NCBI GenBank assembly: GCA_025459425.1
Contig: JALOQF010000027.1
Coordinates: 1-64,000 of the forward strand
DNA: 64,000 nucleotides
Source: Myxococcaceae bacterium
Lineage (GTDB): Bacteria; Myxococcota; Myxococcia; Myxococcales; Myxococcaceae
Direction of reading: 5' to 3'
Every line of letters starts with the position of its first letter. The stretch's first letter is position 1. Both the position numbers and the translations under genes were made by a program. Below the pieces are notes generated by a model. The model made no database searches, had not been told where the DNA came from, and saw only the letters and a list, made by a program, of their open reading frames with translations. This document shows positions 60,724 to 64,000 of this stretch, piece after piece.

Positions 60724-61260
60724 ATGGCCCTCTTTGCCGTGTCGCGTCTCGTCTTCTTCAGCCTCGTCGTCGTCTCCGCCTCGGCCTGCAACCTGGTGAA
60801 GGGGCCGCGCCGCGACCACGAGTGCCGCTCCACCCTGCGCAGCATCATGGTCGCCGAGTTCGCGTTCCACTCGGTGCAGCGCCGGTACACCGTGCACCCG
60901 CACGAGCTCGGCTTCGCGCCCTCTCCCGGCAACCGCTACGCGTACGTCTTCGACAAGGCCGGAGACGTCACCCGCCGCGACGACAAGCCCTCGCCGGCGC
61001 CCGAGGCCTCGGTCGGCTACGGGCCCGACACCGAGAAACGAAGCGTCACCGTCGAAGACCTGGTGCCGAAGCTGCCGCCCGAGGTGCGCGCCATGCTCGG
61101 CCTCGAGGGCGCTTGCCCCGACTGCCAGCTCACCGTCGCCTGCATCGGCAACCTCGACGACGACCCGGCCCTCGACGTGTGGACCATTTCCACGCAGGAC
61201 CGCCCGGGCGCGAGCCGCGGCACCCCGCTGCGCGTCACCTCGGACCTCGACCGCCCATGA
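60724..61260 (+). CDS. pilin-like or lipoprotein-type secreted protein
   Basis: 178 residues from ATG 60724 (GTG 60700 is an alternative). The N-terminal hydrophobic segment (LVFFSLVVVSASAC) could be a lipoprotein signal. It is followed by LRSIMVAEFAFHSVQRRYTV, HPHELGFAPSPGNRYAYVFD, the arrangement seen in type IV pilin-like proteins where a helix leads to the E-x-G-F-x-P-x-x-G-N-R-Y-x-Y strand. One Cys pair (GACPDCQLTVAC) and DDDPALDVWTIS follow. No prepilin cleavage Gly-Phe is visible. The stop overlaps the next gene (ATGA). Confidence 0.62.
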   Translation: MALFAVSRLVFFSLVVVSASACNLVKGPRRDHECRSTLRSIMVAEFAFHSVQRRYTVHPHELGFAPSPGNRYAYVFDKAGDVTRRDDKPSPAPEASVGYGPDTEKRSVTVEDLVPKLPPEVRAMLGLEGACPDCQLTVACIGNLDDDPALDVWTISTQDRPGASRGTPLRVTSDLDRP

Positions 61261-61880
61261 TGACGCTCGACCCGCACCCGCTCCTCGACGCGCGCTGGTT
61301 CCTCACCACCTTCCCCCGCCCCCTCGGTGAGCTCGGCCGCGTCGACGCGGTGGTCGACCTCTTGCGCGTGGGCGCGAGCGCGCCGCTGTCGGCCGACGAC
61401 GCGGTTCGCAGCGCCGTGCGCGAGCTGCTGCGCCATGGCGGCTACAAGCCCACCGGCCGCGGCAAGCCCGCCTCGGAGTACCTCGTGCGCGCCGTCTCCG
61501 AGGGTGCCCTGGGTTCCATCAACCTCGCCGTCGACGCGTGCAACGTGGCCTCGCTGCACTCGGGCCTGCCCATCAGCGTCGTCGACGTCACCCTCGCCAC
61601 GCCGCCCTTCCGCATCGGGCTGGCGCCCGAGGGCGCGAGCTACGTCTTCAATCAGGGCGGGCAGACCATCGACCTCGGTGGGCTCCTGTGCCTCTTCGAC
61701 GCGGGCGGCCCCTGCGCGAACGCCGTGAAGGACGCCCAGCGCACCAAGACGACGCCCGCCACCCTGAAGACGCTCTCGGTGGTGTGGGGCACCAACGCCT
61801 TGCCCGGGCGCGCCGCCGACACCGCGCGGTGGTACCGACAGCTCCTCGAAGCAGCGGGCGCCACGACGAGCGAGCCGTGA
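61257..61880 (+). CDS. B3/B4 tRNA-binding-domain (PheRS-beta editing-like) protein
   Basis: 207 residues from ATG 61257, which overlaps the preceding stop (ATGA). The B3/B4 pattern is evident: VRELLRHGGYKPTGRGKPAS, EYLVRAVSEG, SINLAVDACNVASLHSGLPI, SVVDVTLATPPFRIGLAPEG, LLCLFDAGGPCANAVKDAQR, TKTTPATLKTLSVVWGTNAL. Stand-alone B3/B4 proteins probably hydrolyse mischarged aminoacyl-tRNA or related adducts. Soluble, cytoplasmic. Confidence 0.8.
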   Translation: MMTLDPHPLLDARWFLTTFPRPLGELGRVDAVVDLLRVGASAPLSADDAVRSAVRELLRHGGYKPTGRGKPASEYLVRAVSEGALGSINLAVDACNVASLHSGLPISVVDVTLATPPFRIGLAPEGASYVFNQGGQTIDLGGLLCLFDAGGPCANAVKDAQRTKTTPATLKTLSVVWGTNALPGRAADTARWYRQLLEAAGATTSEP

Positions 61881-61941
61881 GCCCGCCGGTTGTGTCTCGT
61901 CGCTGAATCGAGTGAGGTCACCCTCGTCAGAGGTTCACGCC

Positions 61942-62223
61942 ATGGTCCGAACCGCGGTGCTCACGCTGGCCCTCGTGGCCCTTCCTTCCTTCGCGGGGCC
62001 GAAGCCCAGCCACGACTGCTCCAAGCAGTGCGACGACGCGCTCAAGCCCATGTTGGCGCAGTGCCGTGCCGCGGAGAAAAGCGGCCACGACCATGATGAC
62101 CACGCGAAGGAAGACCCCAACGCCGGCAAGAAGCTCGCCGAGGCGTGCCGCGACAACGTCGGCAGGCTGAAGGCCGTGTGTCTCAAGCAGTGCGCGGACG
62201 AGTCGTCGGGCCGAAGGCGCTAG
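61942..62223 (+). CDS. small secreted twin-CxxxC protein with His/Asp-rich loop
   Basis: 93 residues from ATG 61942. Signal peptide (VRTAVLTLALVALPSFAG). The mature part has CSKQC, then CRAAEKSGHDHDDHAKED, CRDN and finally CLKQC, i.e. two CxxxC motifs on paired helices plus an inner Cys pair. Helix-turn-helix twin-CX3C proteins form two disulfides in oxidising compartments. The HDHDDH stretch between them could bind metal. Function unknown. Confidence 0.65.
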   Translation: MVRTAVLTLALVALPSFAGPKPSHDCSKQCDDALKPMLAQCRAAEKSGHDHDDHAKEDPNAGKKLAEACRDNVGRLKAVCLKQCADESSGRRR

Positions 62224-62549
62224 AGCGCCCAACAGGTTGCCTCCCGTCGAGAAGGCGCCGATGCGCGGCGCACCCCATCGCTGCTCCTTTGGTCCGTTGA
62301 CCGTCAGCAGCGTCTTGCGTCGCGCCGCGGTCTGCTCGCAGCTCGCCGCTCGCGCGCGGTCGGGCAACCTGCTCCGCGCTCGGGGCCCACCGGGCGTCCG
62401 GCGCGGCGCCGGTCATGGGGCCCATGCTCGACGCCTCGCCACGGAAAAGGCGCGGGTTCGAACTCGTCAGCCGTTCCGCGTGTGTCACAGTCCCCCTGCA
62501 GCTCGGGGGTTCTGACCTGTGACGTGCGCCGAATGGGAGCGGCTCACCA
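62224..62549. other. 326-bp spacer upstream of the TonB receptor
   Basis: No supported gene on either strand. It contains an unusual palindromic element at 62484-62523, described separately. The rest is G/C-rich with no obvious promoter. Confidence 0.4.
62484..62523. promoter_or_regulatory. long inverted repeat just upstream of the TonB receptor
   Basis: Outer arms GTCACAG (62484-62490) and CTGTGAC (62517-62523) enclose inner arms CCCCC (62492-62496) and GGGGG (62505-62509). It lies 27 bp before the receptor ATG, so it could act as an operator or as an RNA hairpin near the ribosome site. The arms are asymmetrically spaced, which lowers confidence. Confidence 0.35.
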
Positions 62550-64000
62550 ATGACCGACCATCGCTGGAGACGCGTGGCCTTTGCCATCGCGTCATCGTGT
62601 TGTTCGACCTTCGCCTTCGCGCAAGCGCCCGCCGAGGCGCCACCCCCGACCGATGTGCCCGCCAACGTGGTGCTCGAGCCCCAGGCGTTCGACGCCGGCG
62701 TCGCCGAGGCACCGCTGCCCAGCGCGCCTCCAGCCGAGCCGCCGGCGCCCGCCGACGCAGCGCCCGACTCGGCGCGGCGCACCTTCGACCGGGAGACGGT
62801 GGTGACGGGGTCGCGCATCAAGCGCAAGGAGCTCACCGGGCCGGCGCCCGTGCTCGTCTTCACGGCCGAGCAGATCAAGGCCTCGGGCCGCTTGAACGTC
62901 GGTGAGTTCCTCCAGACGGTGCCGCAGCAGTCGAACGCCATCAACCGCAACGCCAACAACGGCGGCGACGGCGCCATTCGCGTCAACCTGCGCGGCCTGG
63001 GCCCCGCCTCGACGCTCGTGCTGCTCAACGGCCGTCGCCTGGCGCCGGGTGGCACGGGCGCCGACTCGTCGGTCGACCTCTCGACGATTCCCACCAACGT
63101 CATCGACCGCATCGAGATTCTCTCGGACGGCGCGTCGGCGGTGTACGGCTCCGACGCCATCGGCGGCGTCGTCAACATCATCACCCTGAAGAAGTTCGAG
63201 GGGGCCGAGGTGAGCGCGGTCGGTGGGGTGTCGAGCCGCGGCGACGGGCAGACCATCGACGTCAGCGGGCTGGTGGGCACCAGCGGCGAGAAGGGCAGCG
63301 TGCTGTTCTCGCTCGGCTACTACAACACGCAGCCCGTCTTCGCCGGCAACCGCGACTTCAGCCAGACGCAGCGGGGCTTCGACTCGGTGAGCGGCACCGA
63401 GTACCGCCTCGGCAGCGGCACCGTTCCCGGCGGGCGCATCATCATTCCCGGCGGCGAGGCGGGCCTGCAGAACGGCAACTCGGCGTGGAACGACCTGGTG
63501 CGCCGCTACCCCAACACCACCAACTTCACGCGCGACCTCGGCACCGGGCAGTGGCGCCCGTTCCTCGGGCCCAACCTGCCGGTCGATGGGCAAGACGGCT
63601 ACAACTTCCAGCCGTACAACTACCTCGTCACGCCGCAGGAGCGCTTCACCCTCTTCACCTCGGGTGACGTCCAGCTCGCCTCGTTCGCGCGCGTGTACTT
63701 CGACGGCTTCTTCACCAAGCGCACCTCGACGCAGGAGCTGGCGCCCGAGCCACTCCTCGGTGACCTCGAGGGCCTGACGGTGTCGGCGCAGAACGTCTAC
63801 AACCCGTTCGGTCGCGACTTCCAGGCCGTGCGGCGGCGCCTGTCGGAGTTCGGCGGCCGCATCTCCACCCAGGACGTCTCGAGCTTCCACGCGGTGGCCG
63901 GCCTCGACGGCACCTTCGGTGACGTCAAGGGCTGGACGTGGGACGTCAACCTGAACGTCAGCCGCAACGAGGCCGTCAGCGTCAACGTCGGCAACCTGCG
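62550..64000 (+). CDS. TonB-dependent receptor, N-terminal part (3' end outside window)
   Basis: At least 483 residues from ATG 62550, open to the window edge. Signal peptide (VAFAIASSCCSTFAFAQAP), Pro/Ala-rich segment, then the plug domain: ETVVTGSRIKRKELTGPAPV, LNVGEFLQTVPQQSNAINRN, AIRVNLRGLGPASTLVLLNG, RRLAPGG and IEILSDGASAVYGSDAIGGV. Barrel strands follow from about residue 225 (VSAVGGVSSRGDGQTIDVSG, SVLFSLGYYN). It imports or senses a ligand across the outer membrane using TonB energy. The LNGRR/DGASAVYGSDAIGGVVNI style is that of the large-ligand (siderophore or oligosaccharide) group; ligand unknown. Confidence 0.9.
   Translation, partial: MTDHRWRRVAFAIASSCCSTFAFAQAPAEAPPPTDVPANVVLEPQAFDAGVAEAPLPSAPPAEPPAPADAAPDSARRTFDRETVVTGSRIKRKELTGPAPVLVFTAEQIKASGRLNVGEFLQTVPQQSNAINRNANNGGDGAIRVNLRGLGPASTLVLLNGRRLAPGGTGADSSVDLSTIPTNVIDRIEILSDGASAVYGSDAIGGVVNIITLKKFEGAEVSAVGGVSSRGDGQTIDVSGLVGTSGEKGSVLFSLGYYNTQPVFAGNRDFSQTQRGFDSVSGTEYRLGSGTVPGGRIIIPGGEAGLQNGNSAWNDLVRRYPNTTNFTRDLGTGQWRPFLGPNLPVDGQDGYNFQPYNYLVTPQERFTLFTSGDVQLASFARVYFDGFFTKRTSTQELAPEPLLGDLEGLTVSAQNVYNPFGRDFQAVRRRLSEFGGRISTQDVSSFHAVAGLDGTFGDVKGWTWDVNLNVSRNEAVSVNVGNL

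Noticed and set aside
62440..62475. GGTTCGAAC sequence suggesting a tRNA T-arm
   Set aside because: Flanking bases do not form a T-stem and no acceptor or anticodon arms are present.

Overview
The window is a 64 kb stretch of a high-G+C chromosome with very long shadow reading frames, abundant Cys-rich lipoproteins, TIGR02996-type repeat-companion proteins, an AgmX/PglI-type TonB-like protein, an ECF sigma operon and a complete chemotaxis operon. This gene content is typical of Myxococcota (myxobacteria or a close relative). No rRNA, tRNA, CRISPR array or origin was seen, and no intact insertion sequence.

Layout. (a) 1-16.9 kb is an accessory and decaying zone. It opens with the 3' end of an RHS polymorphic toxin and a 4-bp-overlapping Sel1-repeat gene (candidate immunity). 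It continues through IS91-type transposase relics, a pseudokinase/TIGR02996 protein, an ankyrin gene broken by one in-frame TAG plus a duplicated and deleted copy of its 3' end, a frameshifted Cys-rich lipoprotein, an AraC/GyrI regulator with a flavin monooxygenase, an SMI1/LRR protein with a collapsed second copy, a site-2 protease and a P450 relic. (b) 17-27.5 kb holds an amine-oxidase-like flavoprotein, a serpin lipoprotein convergent with a fatty-acid desaturase, a three-repeat lipoprotein, a BchE-like cobalamin/radical-SAM enzyme with no photosynthesis genes beside it, and a CocE/NonD hydrolase. (c) 27.8-30.8 kb is the most striking locus: an 886-residue protein with about five annexin-like repeats, a Gly/Ala-rich hydrophobic segment and a C-terminal R-S-E mono-ADP-ribosyltransferase domain. 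It is followed with a one-base overlap by a 91-residue protein and then a hairpin terminator. (d) 31-38 kb carries a divergent HxlR/QorB pair with a twin operator, small enzymes (VOC, methyltransferase, cupin) and an Ohr gene inactivated by deletion. (e) 38-51.5 kb contains lipoproteins including a Cys/His protease-like one, a SUV3-type RNA helicase, a GMC (cholesterol-oxidase-like) oxidoreductase, an ECF-sigma operon, a GHL10 glycosidase-like lipoprotein and a collagen-like lipoprotein with a duplicated domain. (f) 51.5-60.2 kb is a chemotaxis operon on the minus strand (STAS, cheY, cheA, cheW, mcp, cheR, cheB) with a divergent MCP-like gene. The cheA HPt region is frameshifted and deleted. 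(g) 60.2-64 kb has small zinc-ribbon, pilin-like and B3/B4-domain proteins and the 5' part of a TonB-dependent receptor that runs off the window.

How the parts relate. The chemotaxis genes overlap or nearly abut and form one transcription unit. The MCP ends in a xWxxF pentapeptide that could tether the CheR/CheB encoded just downstream. The ECF operon couples a secreted protein, sigma factor, single-pass putative anti-sigma and lipoprotein. The AraC regulator and monooxygenase form a two-gene unit, as do HxlR and qorB (divergent). The many broken genes in the first 17 kb, several with microhomology at the deletion joints, point to real recombination-driven decay. Isolated frameshifts elsewhere (cheA, the lipoprotein at 30.9 kb) could also be assembly errors.
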